Counted from the stretch's first letter, positions 1 through 6,938 are shown. The stretch is DNA of 7,633 bases from Pseudobdellovibrio sp. (GCA_025449725.1 JANWIU010000016.1:1-7633), one strand, 5' to 3'. The notes: generated by a model not told the origin, from the letters alone. Numbers and translations: made by a program.

Positions 1-664
1 TGATGTTATCAAGAACGCTGATGGCATCACCGCTCTTTAAGGTCATCGGGTCTGTAGATGAAACCGGTGAACCGTTTAAAAAAGTTCCGTTTACACTGGC
101 CAAATCCAGAATCGTGTAGGCGCCGTTTACTTTGTGAATCTCGTACTGTCTGCGGCTGACCCGTTGATCCGGAATAATGATTTGGCAAGCGGGATCACGC
201 CCTGCTACCCAAACCTCACCGACTTCAAGACGAAGCATTTCTCGAACGTCACCTTTTGCATCGGTGATTTTTATATAAGGCACCTGCGGAACAGCACCCA
301 GCATTGTTTTTGTATTTTCATTTACGGGCTGGAGAATTCGCTCTTGCCCGCCGCCGGCCATTGCTGAATCCGGCATATCAAAAAATGTAAAATCATAAGG
401 AGGAACATGAAACGACTGACCATGTTGCAGATCTGCCTGTTCAATTTTTTGACCAAGAGAGAACACATCACCGAAGCGGGAAATAGCTACGATCTGCCAC
501 TTACCCTCGGCAAACTTAATTTTAAAATGTTCTCGGGAAATACCTTTTTCAGGTTGTAACCGGATGTCACAACCTTCTTTGCGTCCGCCTATATATTCTT
601 TGTCTTGCGATAACTCAATTTCATTTACAATTGTACCGCGAAGGACAACCTTTAATCGCGACAT
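1..664 (-). CDS. Tandem FHA-domain protein, N-terminal part (runs off left edge)
   Basis: The minus-strand frame is open from an ATG at 664-662 to the window edge, giving 221 complete codons and no stop, so the C-terminus is missing. Two forkhead-associated (FHA) domains are visible. FHA1 covers about residues 1-95, with GGR at 26-28 and ISREH at 42-46; the usual SxNG loop is not recognisable. FHA2 covers about 130-221, with GR at 155-156, VSRRQ at 169-173 (Gln replaces the usual His) and a clear SVNGTFLNG loop at 190-198. FHA domains bind phospho-threonine peptides, so a protein-protein role in the cytoplasm is expected. No signal peptide is present. The ATG overlaps the stop of the upstream gene by one base (TAATG), which indicates translational coupling. 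The missing C-terminus could carry another domain; in some delta-type bacteria FHA domains are fused to a TadA/CpaF ATPase, which would suit the tadC-like gene in this operon, but that is inference. Confidence 0.85.
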   Translation of the reverse strand, partial: MSRLKVVLRGTIVNEIELSQDKEYIGGRKEGCDIRLQPEKGISREHFKIKFAEGKWQIVAISRFGDVFSLGQKIEQADLQHGQSFHVPPYDFTFFDMPDSAMAGGGQERILQPVNENTKTMLGAVPQVPYIKITDAKGDVREMLRLEVGEVWVAGRDPACQIIIPDQRVSRRQYEIHKVNGAYTILDLASVNGTFLNGSPVSSTDPMTLKSGDAISVLDNI

Positions 665-1839
665 TACCTTATACCCTGATCTGCCAGGCTACATTCTTTT
701 GCTTTCTTTTGTGCGAGAAGGTATTTTTGTTCGTTATTTTTACCCTCTAACATATGCATAACCTGATTGTACATCGACTGGCACATTCTGAAATTATGCT
801 TTTTATAATAGGAATCGCCAAGTAATAATTTTTCCTGGACGAGCTCGTCAAATCTAACTTTGGATAAATACAAATGTCGTTTAGCCAGCACATGGTCCGG
901 CTCAAGATTCAGCACCACTTGGAAGAATTCCTGCGCTCTTGTGTAATTACCAAGCTGGAAGTCACGCATTCCTCTTAAAAAGCTCTCATTAACCCGAAAA
1001 TTTTGAGGAGATGACTTCTGTTTTAAAGCTAAGTCACGCTCGTCTTCGAGATCTTTTTCCTTTTTGGACACCAAGCGGGCATTAATTTCGTCTTCATACT
1101 TCAAAGTAGATTGAATTTTTTTGGCCTGCGATTTTTTATCAGGGGTCTGGAAGTAAGAATAGGCGATTCCCATCAAAATAACTGCGATCAGAAAAAACTT
1201 AAAGTTAGGATTCGCCATAAGCGAATCATCTTTAGGCTCCGAAGGCTGAGATGCCGGCTGGTAAGCCGGGTTCATATTATAGTTCTGTTGCGGAAATCCC
1301 TGCATTCCAAATTGTGGTTGGCCCGGCATTCCCATCTGTTGAGGGCCGCGCTGCTGAAGAGCCTGTCCTTGACCCATTGCCGGAGGTCCACTGCGAGCCA
1401 CTACGGCTTGCTGAGGTTTCGGTTTTGAAACTTTTTTCTTTACCGGAACCGGCGGCCGCGGCGTTGTCATCGGAATGACGTTTGCCACTTGATTTGTCGG
1501 AACCGAAATTACCCGGCCCAAATCGTATTCCACACGAATTTCCGAATCACCAATTTTGAAGATCGAGTTATTGATCAGCTTCCAGCGCTGAACGCTGTTA
1601 CCCTCTACAATTAACGCATTTTTCTGGCTTAAATTCAGAACTTCGACTTCATTATTAACGACTGCTACCTGCGCATGAGTACGGCTGATTTGAGGGTCAT
1701 TCATGAGCACAACACCGTTCTCTGCAGAACGTCCGATTGTGATCAATTCTTTATTAAATTGAAAAACCTGGCCCATATGTGGCCCTGCGACCACAGTGAG
1801 CTTCATTTTAACTTCAGGTTTTTCCTTCAACGCACCCAT
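664..1839 (-). CDS. FHA domain - single TM - TPR-like membrane protein
   Basis: This is a 391-residue protein. An FHA domain at about residues 13-105 shows GRS at 36-38, ISRTH at 51-55 and a retained Asn in SQKN at 71-74. A low-complexity linker rich in Pro, Gln, Met and Gly follows (about 125-205, with PQQ, GMPG and QFGMQGFPQQ runs). A single hydrophobic segment lies at about 213-230, then a charged, probably helical region (236-280) and two TPR-like helix pairs at about 283-322 and 335-365 (for example LGNYTRAQEFFQVVLNLEPD). The likely topology puts FHA in the cytoplasm and the TPR part across the inner membrane as an assembly platform; this is inferred. No catalytic domain is seen. It lies 18 nt after the preceding gene, whose stop codon overlaps an AAGGAG 14 nt before the ATG; an AAGGAT lies 2 nt before it. 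An internal ATG at 1806 just before the FHA core is a possible alternative start. Specific function is unknown. Confidence 0.88.
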   Translation of the reverse strand: MGALKEKPEVKMKLTVVAGPHMGQVFQFNKELITIGRSAENGVVLMNDPQISRTHAQVAVVNNEVEVLNLSQKNALIVEGNSVQRWKLINNSIFKIGDSEIRVEYDLGRVISVPTNQVANVIPMTTPRPPVPVKKKVSKPKPQQAVVARSGPPAMGQGQALQQRGPQQMGMPGQPQFGMQGFPQQNYNMNPAYQPASQPSEPKDDSLMANPNFKFFLIAVILMGIAYSYFQTPDKKSQAKKIQSTLKYEDEINARLVSKKEKDLEDERDLALKQKSSPQNFRVNESFLRGMRDFQLGNYTRAQEFFQVVLNLEPDHVLAKRHLYLSKVRFDELVQEKLLLGDSYYKKHNFRMCQSMYNQVMHMLEGKNNEQKYLLAQKKAKECSLADQGIR

Positions 1840-1857
1840 AAATCCTTAAATTTCTCC

Positions 1858-3585
1858 TTAGCTCAGCTGCACCAATGTTAATACATAGTACTGAGGATCA
1901 CTGTTTGAATCCAAAAACACCTGACAATGGATTTCACATTCAAATTGCGAAAACGGAATTTTATCAGTCTGTTTTTCAAATGGAGTTTGTCTTGCCCGTG
2001 CAATCAATGATTCCACGTTTTGGACAAGCGCCATATCGGTAATATTTCGATACGTTTGATTTAACACCGTATCGCGGGTAACCCCAAGCAACTGTTCAAA
2101 ACCTGAGTTCACAGCAACAACGCGGTCCACGTTATCAACAACCAGCGCCGCATGCGTAATCATTTCTGTTAGGTTCGAGAACTCCAGATCTTTATTCTGT
2201 TGCGGCTTATTGGAGGCCATGGCCCCTTCGCCGCTCCAGGCTCTGTTTAAAATAGTATTCACATTCGAAACCAGTTTTTGGAAAGCAGGATAATCGAAAG
2301 CCACTTCTGTTCTGTCGGATTTTTCAAGCATCGCTTTATCGATTTGCTGATTTAAAGTTCGCAGCGGGTATTCGATTAGTCGTGCAAACAATTGATAGAG
2401 CACCATCCCCATCACGCTTGCAATAATTAAAGTCTGCATTAAAAGACTCACGATACGCCCCTCATCAAATTTGAGAGAGCTAATGTCATATTTAACAACG
2501 GCATGAAACCGTGCCGAAGCCTCACCCGAAGCGGGATCATAGAACGAAATTGGAAATGTGGCCCCGATCGTATTGGAGTCAAAAACTTCAAACTGCGAAC
2601 GAGATTCTTTTCTGGCATTCAAAACCAGAGCTGAAGTTTCATCACGGCCTGCTTTTTCCGGCGGAGCCACGATTTGCCCATTACCCTGCTCAACAATGAA
2701 GGCATCTTTAATACCTTCTTCTTTTAAGGCTTCAGTCACTGATAAATTTGCGAGCTGTCCGGACAACAATGCTGATTCATTATATTTAGCCAGTGCTCTG
2801 GCTACAGATTTTGCGCGCTTTTCTGCTTCTTTCAAATTTGTTTCTTTAATGATGCTGGCCAGAGGGAAAACAGCCAACAAAGTGACGCTGAAAATGAAAA
2901 CAAGCACGAAGGACTGCAAGACCTGTTTGAAAGAAAAGACAACACTCAGGCGGTAAATGGCCGGCATCACTTTTTCTTCCATAAAATTATCGATTTTTTC
3001 AGAGAAACTCAGATCCAACTGCGCCGCAGATGAAGCCGGTTCTCCGGTGGGAGCATACGGTGCAGTTTGAACCGGGTATACATTTGGATTGTAAGCCGCC
3101 TGTGGGTAACCCATTTGCATGGCGTTTCCACCCTGCTGAGGAAAATTTAAACTGTAATTTTGCGGAACTCTCGACCCAGGACTGACTGAAACCGGAGCCT
3201 GAAATCTTCGCTTCTTAGCTTTTTTACGTTTTGGAGTTTCAGGCGCTTGCATCAACTCTCTGACAACTTGCTCTTCCGTCTTTTTCGGGCGGATAGCAGG
3301 AGCAGGGATCACGTCCATAATAATATCAAACAAGCTCAGCTTATCGCCGACGCGGATAATAGAGTTCTGAATTTTAACACCGTTAACAAAAGTTCCGTTA
3401 CTGGACTTCAAATCGACAATTGTCATTTTATCTTTATAAACGTGAATCTCGCAGTGTTCTTTTGAAATTCCCGCTGATAGAACCTGTAGGTCACAACTTG
3501 GACCACGGCCAAAAATATTCCGGCCCAACTTTAAATCATAAATGTTTCCGGCTTGGGACCCGGAAAGAATTCTAACTGACCACAT
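1858..3585 (-). CDS. FHA - TM - extracytoplasmic sensor - TM - PAS protein without an output domain
   Basis: This is a 575-residue protein. A canonical FHA domain spans about residues 1-92, with GRG at 26-28, ISKEH at 40-44 and SSNGTFVNG at 61-69. A cytoplasmic linker at 95-215 holds a basic patch (KRKKAKKRR at 119-127) and a Gln/Pro/Tyr/Asn-rich stretch at 141-180. TM1 is at about 223-243. An extracytoplasmic region of roughly 130 residues looks cache-like (IKDAFIVEQGNGQIVAPP, 292-309). TM2 is at about 378-400, followed by a HAMP-like juxtamembrane helix (YPLRTLNQQI) and a PAS-like domain from about 467 to the end. There is no histidine kinase, cyclase, GGDEF or methyl-acceptor domain, so any signal must pass by protein contact. 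The start is supported by AGGAGA at 3599-3594, 8 nt upstream. The first 14 nt overlap the end of the DUF192 gene. Domain calls for FHA and PAS are strong; the cache and HAMP calls are by shape only. Confidence 0.88.
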   Translation of the reverse strand: MWSVRILSGSQAGNIYDLKLGRNIFGRGPSCDLQVLSAGISKEHCEIHVYKDKMTIVDLKSSNGTFVNGVKIQNSIIRVGDKLSLFDIIMDVIPAPAIRPKKTEEQVVRELMQAPETPKRKKAKKRRFQAPVSVSPGSRVPQNYSLNFPQQGGNAMQMGYPQAAYNPNVYPVQTAPYAPTGEPASSAAQLDLSFSEKIDNFMEEKVMPAIYRLSVVFSFKQVLQSFVLVFIFSVTLLAVFPLASIIKETNLKEAEKRAKSVARALAKYNESALLSGQLANLSVTEALKEEGIKDAFIVEQGNGQIVAPPEKAGRDETSALVLNARKESRSQFEVFDSNTIGATFPISFYDPASGEASARFHAVVKYDISSLKFDEGRIVSLLMQTLIIASVMGMVLYQLFARLIEYPLRTLNQQIDKAMLEKSDRTEVAFDYPAFQKLVSNVNTILNRAWSGEGAMASNKPQQNKDLEFSNLTEMITHAALVVDNVDRVVAVNSGFEQLLGVTRDTVLNQTYRNITDMALVQNVESLIARARQTPFEKQTDKIPFSQFECEIHCQVFLDSNSDPQYYVLTLVQLS

Positions 3586-3922
3586 AAAGTTGATCTCCTA
3601 CTTTTAGCCTTTTCTCTTCTACAAAGCCGGCTTGAAATTCCATTACAGACTCCGACTTCCAAAAAGGGCCGACAAGTCTAAAAGGACTTACGCCGGCAGC
3701 TATTTTAATTATCTGCATTCGTCTATCAAGAAAAACACAATCAATTGTAAACTTCATAAAAAACGTATGAATGTCACGGCAAGGCTTAATCCAAAGGCCT
3801 TGATTAGATGCTAAACTTTTTTGGCCCAGCAATCCTTTTGCGCGTGAGTAGAATCCATCTGCCAACTGAAGTTGGTCAGCCAGTAATTCGGCGTTGGATT
3901 CTGTTGTTTTATAAAGCTTCAC
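3572..3922 (-). CDS. DUF192 family small protein
   Basis: This 116-residue protein fits the DUF192 family. The diagnostic pieces are present in order: a SRAKGLLG motif at 26-33 (family R-x-x-GLMG), HTFFMKFTIDCVFLD at 52-66 (family MWMKNTxIPLDxxFLD), EFQAG at 95-99 and VGDQL at 108-112. Family function is not established. Many members carry a signal peptide and are exported; this one has none and is about the size of the bare domain, so it is probably cytoplasmic. The start is a GTG at 3922-3920, 3 nt after the stop of the tadC-like gene, with a GGGGGA purine run about 7 nt upstream as ribosome binding site. Its end overlaps the next gene's start by 14 nt. The tight packing suggests a link to the secretion/FHA operon, but the link could be only positional. 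Confidence 0.85.
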   Translation of the reverse strand: MKLYKTTESNAELLADQLQLADGFYSRAKGLLGQKSLASNQGLWIKPCRDIHTFFMKFTIDCVFLDRRMQIIKIAAGVSPFRLVGPFWKSESVMEFQAGFVEEKRLKVGDQLYVVS

Positions 3923-3925
3923 AAA

Positions 3926-4834
3926 CTATCCCCCACCATATTTCATTTTCAAGAACACCGGACCAAACACCATGATAAACACCGCAGGTAAAATAAACAT
4001 CATCAACGGAATCAAAATCAGCTGCGATGCACGAGCACCGGCTTTTTCCGCCCGTAAAAATCTTTCAAGACGCATTTGAACCGATTGGTCTTTCAAAACT
4101 TGCGAGATACTTGTTCCCGAAGCTTCGGCATCAATCAGAACGGCCACGAAGCTCGTTATTTCTTGCATATCAAGTCGCGCGGCCATTTCTTTCAACGCTT
4201 CTGTTTTTGACGAACCGATTTTAATATCTTTCAAAACTGTTTTAAATTCTTCAGCCAAAACCGAGTCTTTATCCGCAACTTTATCCACAATTTTTTGGAT
4301 CGCGCCGAAGAAGTCCAATCCGGCTTCTACCGACAGGGCCAGAAGATCAATAAAGAACGGCATGTCCTGACGCACGCTCAGCTCTCTGGATTTTTTCATC
4401 GCCTTACAATGCATTTGCGGCATGAAGAATCCAAAGCCGCCAAGACCGATGATCAATGGCGTTTCGAGTCCGAGACTCAAAGAAAAATTCATGATGTAAA
4501 GAAACACAGGAAACGCAAAACCCAGAAAAATCTGAAGCCCGATAAATTCATCTTCGTTCAGTTCTGAAGTTAATCCCGAAGTCTTGATAGCTAAGCGAAT
4601 TTTCTTTCTGTACTTTTCAGATTTTACCCGCGCTGCATGCTGAAGGGTAAACTGATGAACCATAGGACGGCAGATATTAATAATCGCATTTTTTGATTGA
4701 ACAGGTTCAGTACCACTCGCCCAAGAAAGTTGTGACTCGCCCGGCTTGCCTGCAAGCAACGAAGAAACAAAAAGATAAACAGAAATTCCGGCCAAAATTA
4801 ATCCGCCGAATAACAAAAGTTCTGTGCTACCCAT
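3926..4834 (-). CDS. tadC: TadC/GspF-family inner-membrane platform protein
   Basis: This is a 302-residue protein of the type II secretion F-domain family, of the short TadC-like kind with a single F domain. TadB and TadC form the inner-membrane platform on which the TadA/CpaF ATPase drives Flp pilus or secretion-fibre assembly. TM1 is at about 5-27, a central pair at about 100-120 and 124-142, and a last one at about 270-292. The F domain covers about 157-286: DMPFFIDLLALSVEAGLDFFGAI (157-179), DAEASGTSISQVLKDQS (235-251) and RAEKAGARASQLILIPLMMFILPAVFI (261-287), all typical of TadC. The start is ATG 4834-4832 with GGGGAG only 2 nt upstream. It is the first gene of the leftward operon, only 30 nt from the divergent maf. 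No TadB partner is adjacent upstream. The TadC subtype rather than TadB or another GspF relative is likely but not proven. Confidence 0.85.
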   Translation of the reverse strand: MGSTELLLFGGLILAGISVYLFVSSLLAGKPGESQLSWASGTEPVQSKNAIINICRPMVHQFTLQHAARVKSEKYRKKIRLAIKTSGLTSELNEDEFIGLQIFLGFAFPVFLYIMNFSLSLGLETPLIIGLGGFGFFMPQMHCKAMKKSRELSVRQDMPFFIDLLALSVEAGLDFFGAIQKIVDKVADKDSVLAEEFKTVLKDIKIGSSKTEALKEMAARLDMQEITSFVAVLIDAEASGTSISQVLKDQSVQMRLERFLRAEKAGARASQLILIPLMMFILPAVFIMVFGPVFLKMKYGGG

Positions 4835-4864
4835 AGCTCCCCACTTCGTGATAAATTATTTTTG
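4835..4864. promoter_or_regulatory. Very short divergent intergenic region between the tadC-like gene and maf
   Basis: Only 30 nt separate the start codons of two divergent genes. The maf-proximal half is AT-rich (4850-4863). It contains -10-like hexamers for the plus strand (for example TAAATT at 4852-4857, four of six consensus positions) that would place transcription initiation at about the maf ATG. No convincing -35 is seen. The leftward promoter would have to lie mainly inside the 5' part of maf, and the rightward one inside the tadC-like gene. These are weak pattern matches; the constraint on promoter placement is the firm part. Confidence 0.35.
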
Positions 4865-5479
4865 ATGAAACAATTAATTCTGGCTTCGCAGTCACCACGT
4901 CGATCGGAGATCCTAAAAAAAGCCGGTTATCAATTTGCTTCATTCCCTGTTTATGTATCGGAAATTCCTAATAAAAACCTAAGTCTTGACGAACAAATTT
5001 TAGACATAGCTGGACGTAAGGCCGATGCCGTAGTGGCGCAACTAAAAGCCGGTCCATCAACCCCAAAAGACCAAGTTATTTTAACCGCAGACACCATGGT
5101 TTGTTTTGGCGCAAAAGCATTAGGAAAACCTGAGAATGAAGACGAGGCTTTTGAGTTTCTAAGACTTTTGTCCGGCCGTAGGCACCAGGTAAAAACAGCC
5201 CTTTGTCTAGTAGACTTAGGTACAGGGGAATCGGCGTCTCACATTGAGACGACCGATGTTTTTTTTAGAAATCTAAGCGATTCGGACATCCGAAGTTACA
5301 TCGCAACAGGTGAACCGATGGATAAAGCAGGAGCTTATGCAATTCAGGGAATCGGTGCAAAATTTGTCGAAAAATTTGAGGGAGACTTCGATAATGTGGT
5401 TGGACTTCCCTTGCATGCGCTTGAAAAGTTATTCACACTCAAAGGATGGATTTTTCAAAAGACTCCGCACGGTCTTTGA
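4865..5479 (+). CDS. maf: Maf nucleoside triphosphate pyrophosphatase (dTTP/UTP type)
   Basis: This is a 204-residue Maf/HAM1-superfamily enzyme that hydrolyses (d)NTPs to NMP and pyrophosphate, thought to clear non-canonical nucleotides and to influence septation. Signature elements are LASQSPRR at 6-13, LTADT at 73-77 with the catalytic Asp76, GKP at 87-89, SGRRHQVKT at 103-111 and GEPMDKAGAYAIQG at 149-162, followed by FVEKFEGDFDNVVGLPL. The DKAGAYxIQG block matches the YhdE-type dTTP/UTP branch rather than the YceF (m7GTP) branch. Length is normal, with a short C-terminal extension. ATG 4865 is preferred over the TTG directly before it because the family starts just ahead of LASxSPRR. No Shine-Dalgarno sequence is visible upstream. 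The 3' end overlaps yggS by 34 nt in another frame, so the two are co-transcribed. Confidence 0.95.
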   Translation: MKQLILASQSPRRSEILKKAGYQFASFPVYVSEIPNKNLSLDEQILDIAGRKADAVVAQLKAGPSTPKDQVILTADTMVCFGAKALGKPENEDEAFEFLRLLSGRRHQVKTALCLVDLGTGESASHIETTDVFFRNLSDSDIRSYIATGEPMDKAGAYAIQGIGAKFVEKFEGDFDNVVGLPLHALEKLFTLKGWIFQKTPHGL

Positions 5480-6105
5480 TATTAAAACAGTTATCTTCCG
5501 GACAGAAACTTCTCGCCGTCAGCAAGTTGCAGCCTAGTGAAAAAATCGAAAAATTATACTCTGAAGGACAGCGGGATTTTGCAGAGAATTACGTTCAGGA
5601 AGCTCTTAAAAAAATTGAAACCTTAAACCATCTTGATATCCGCTGGCACTTAATAGGTCCGCTTCAAAAAAACAAAGTAAAGCTCTTAAAAAAAAACTTT
5701 TTCTGCATCCATTCGATAGATAGTCTTGATCTCGCGATGCGTATTTCCGATGCATCTTTAGAGATTCAACATGTGCAAAAAGTTTTTGTTCAGGTCAATT
5801 TATCAGGCGAAACTTCCAAGTCAGGTTATGAGGTCAAAAATCTTCTTCAAGATTGGGAAAAATTAACGAACTTGAAGGGAATTTCGGTGGACGGATTAAT
5901 GACGATGCCGCCCCTTGAAAATATTCCTGAAAAAAATAGAGTCTTTTTCAAAGAATTAAAATATATTGGAAGTAAGTTGAATATAAACGAGTACTCAATG
6001 GGCACGAGTCACGACTATCGAATTGCACTTGAAGAGGGGGCAACATGGATCAGGTTAGGTACAATGCTATTTGGAGAAAGACAACAGAAACGAGACCACC
6101 AGTGA
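5446..6105 (+). CDS. yggS: YggS/PLPBP-family pyridoxal phosphate homeostasis protein
   Basis: This is a 219-residue single-domain PLP-binding protein of the YggS/YlmE/PROSC family, which has the alanine-racemase-like barrel but no known catalytic activity and keeps free PLP and amino-acid pools in balance. Visible family marks are LLAVSK at 22-27 with the PLP lysine Lys27, FAENYVQE at 45-52 (usually FGENYVQE), WHLIGPLQKNK at 67-77, GLMTMPP at 150-156, SMGTSHD at 184-190 (usually SMGMSxD) and IRLGTMLFG at 202-210. The N-terminal helix before AVSK is short, about 10 residues less than usual. ATG 5446 lies inside the maf gene with AAAGG touching the start codon, so initiation probably depends on coupling to maf translation. 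A TTG at 5476 is a less likely alternative. proC follows closely, an arrangement found in many bacteria. Confidence 0.93.
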   Translation: MDFSKDSARSLILKQLSSGQKLLAVSKLQPSEKIEKLYSEGQRDFAENYVQEALKKIETLNHLDIRWHLIGPLQKNKVKLLKKNFFCIHSIDSLDLAMRISDASLEIQHVQKVFVQVNLSGETSKSGYEVKNLLQDWEKLTNLKGISVDGLMTMPPLENIPEKNRVFFKELKYIGSKLNINEYSMGTSHDYRIALEEGATWIRLGTMLFGERQQKRDHQ

Positions 6106-6113
6106 AGAACCCA

Positions 6114-6938
6114 ATGCTCAAAGCGATGAAAATCGGCTTCATTGGAGCCGGCAACATGACTCAGGCCCTTGTAAAAGGAATGGTTGAGTCGAAAGAAATC
6201 AGACCTGATCACATCATTGTTTCTAATCGCACTGAAGGAAAGTTATTAAAAATTTCTGAACAGTACCAAGTGCAAACCCGCTCTCATAATCAAGAAGTTA
6301 TCAGCGAAAGTGACGTTGTTGTACTGGCCGTCAAACCTCAGGATTTTTCGACGGCGATCGAAGGACTGAATAATTTATTTAATGAAAACCAAATTGTTAT
6401 CTCGTTGGCGGCGGGTGTGCCGTTTTCTTCTCTGAAAAAACAAATACCTTCTGCAAGACTGGTTCGCCTTATGCCGAACACGCCATCGCTCATCGGCCGT
6501 GGTGTTATCGGTTACATGAGCCTCGACAAAGAAGAAGAATATGTTTCCAGCCTTATGGAAGATTTGTTCGGTGGCCTTGGTTCAGTTATTCGCGTTGAAA
6601 GCGAAGATCAATTCGATGCTTTGATGGTTTCATGCTCCAGTGGAACTGGATTCATTTTTGAGCTGATGATGTATTGGCAGGAGTGGATTGAAGAACACGG
6701 GTTTTCTCCTGAAATTGCGAAGAAGATGACAATCGAAACCTTTGCCGGTGCTTCTCTTCTGGCTGCTCAGTCTAACGGAGTAGAACTGGAAGAGCTCCAA
6801 GCGCGCGTGACATCTAAAAAGGGTGTAACTTTTGCCGGGTTAAATTCCATGCGCGAACTTGAGATTGAAAGAGCCCTCCGCATCAGCTTTGAAAAAGCGG
6901 CCATGCGCTCTCAGGAAATCTCTAAATCCACAAAGTAA
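6114..6938 (+). CDS. proC: Pyrroline-5-carboxylate reductase family protein (divergent ProC)
   Basis: This is a 274-residue NAD(P)H-dependent reductase of the ProC family, whose classic members reduce 1-pyrroline-5-carboxylate to proline in the cytoplasm. The Rossmann part shows KIGFIGAGNM at 6-15, SNRT at 37-40 (a basic residue consistent with NADPH), VLAVKPQ at 70-76 and RLMPNTPSLIGRGV at 118-131. The C-terminal dimerisation and substrate part shows SSGTGFIFELM at 175-185 where most ProC have SGSGPAYxF, and VTSKKGVTFAGL at 232-243 where most have SPGGTTIAGL. These changes fall in the substrate-binding region, so activity or substrate could differ. Start: ATG 6114 lies 8 nt after the yggS stop with GTGAAG upstream, and gives normal length. 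ATG 6126 directly before the fold, or ATG 6045 inside yggS with AGGGGG 4 nt upstream, are alternatives. Confidence 0.9.
   Translation: MLKAMKIGFIGAGNMTQALVKGMVESKEIRPDHIIVSNRTEGKLLKISEQYQVQTRSHNQEVISESDVVVLAVKPQDFSTAIEGLNNLFNENQIVISLAAGVPFSSLKKQIPSARLVRLMPNTPSLIGRGVIGYMSLDKEEEYVSSLMEDLFGGLGSVIRVESEDQFDALMVSCSSGTGFIFELMMYWQEWIEEHGFSPEIAKKMTIETFAGASLLAAQSNGVELEELQARVTSKKGVTFAGLNSMRELEIERALRISFEKAAMRSQEISKSTK

Noticed and set aside
134..761. Plus-strand open frames of 77 and 65 codons near the left edge
   Set aside because: They are antisense to the tandem-FHA gene and to the end of the FHA-TPR gene; the minus strand encodes obvious FHA motifs.
1111..1478. Two overlapping plus-strand open frames of 105 and 75 codons
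   Set aside because: They are antisense to the low-complexity linker of the FHA-TPR gene; their biased composition mirrors the coding strand.
2558..2956. A 132-codon plus-strand open frame
   Set aside because: It lies antisense within the FHA-PAS gene, whose domains are clear; no recognisable domain and no ribosome site.
4295..4567. A 90-codon plus-strand open frame
   Set aside because: It is antisense to the conserved F domain of the TadC-like gene; no family features.
5310..5537. A 75-codon plus-strand frame across the maf-yggS junction
   Set aside because: It overlaps two well-supported genes in a third frame and has no recognisable content.
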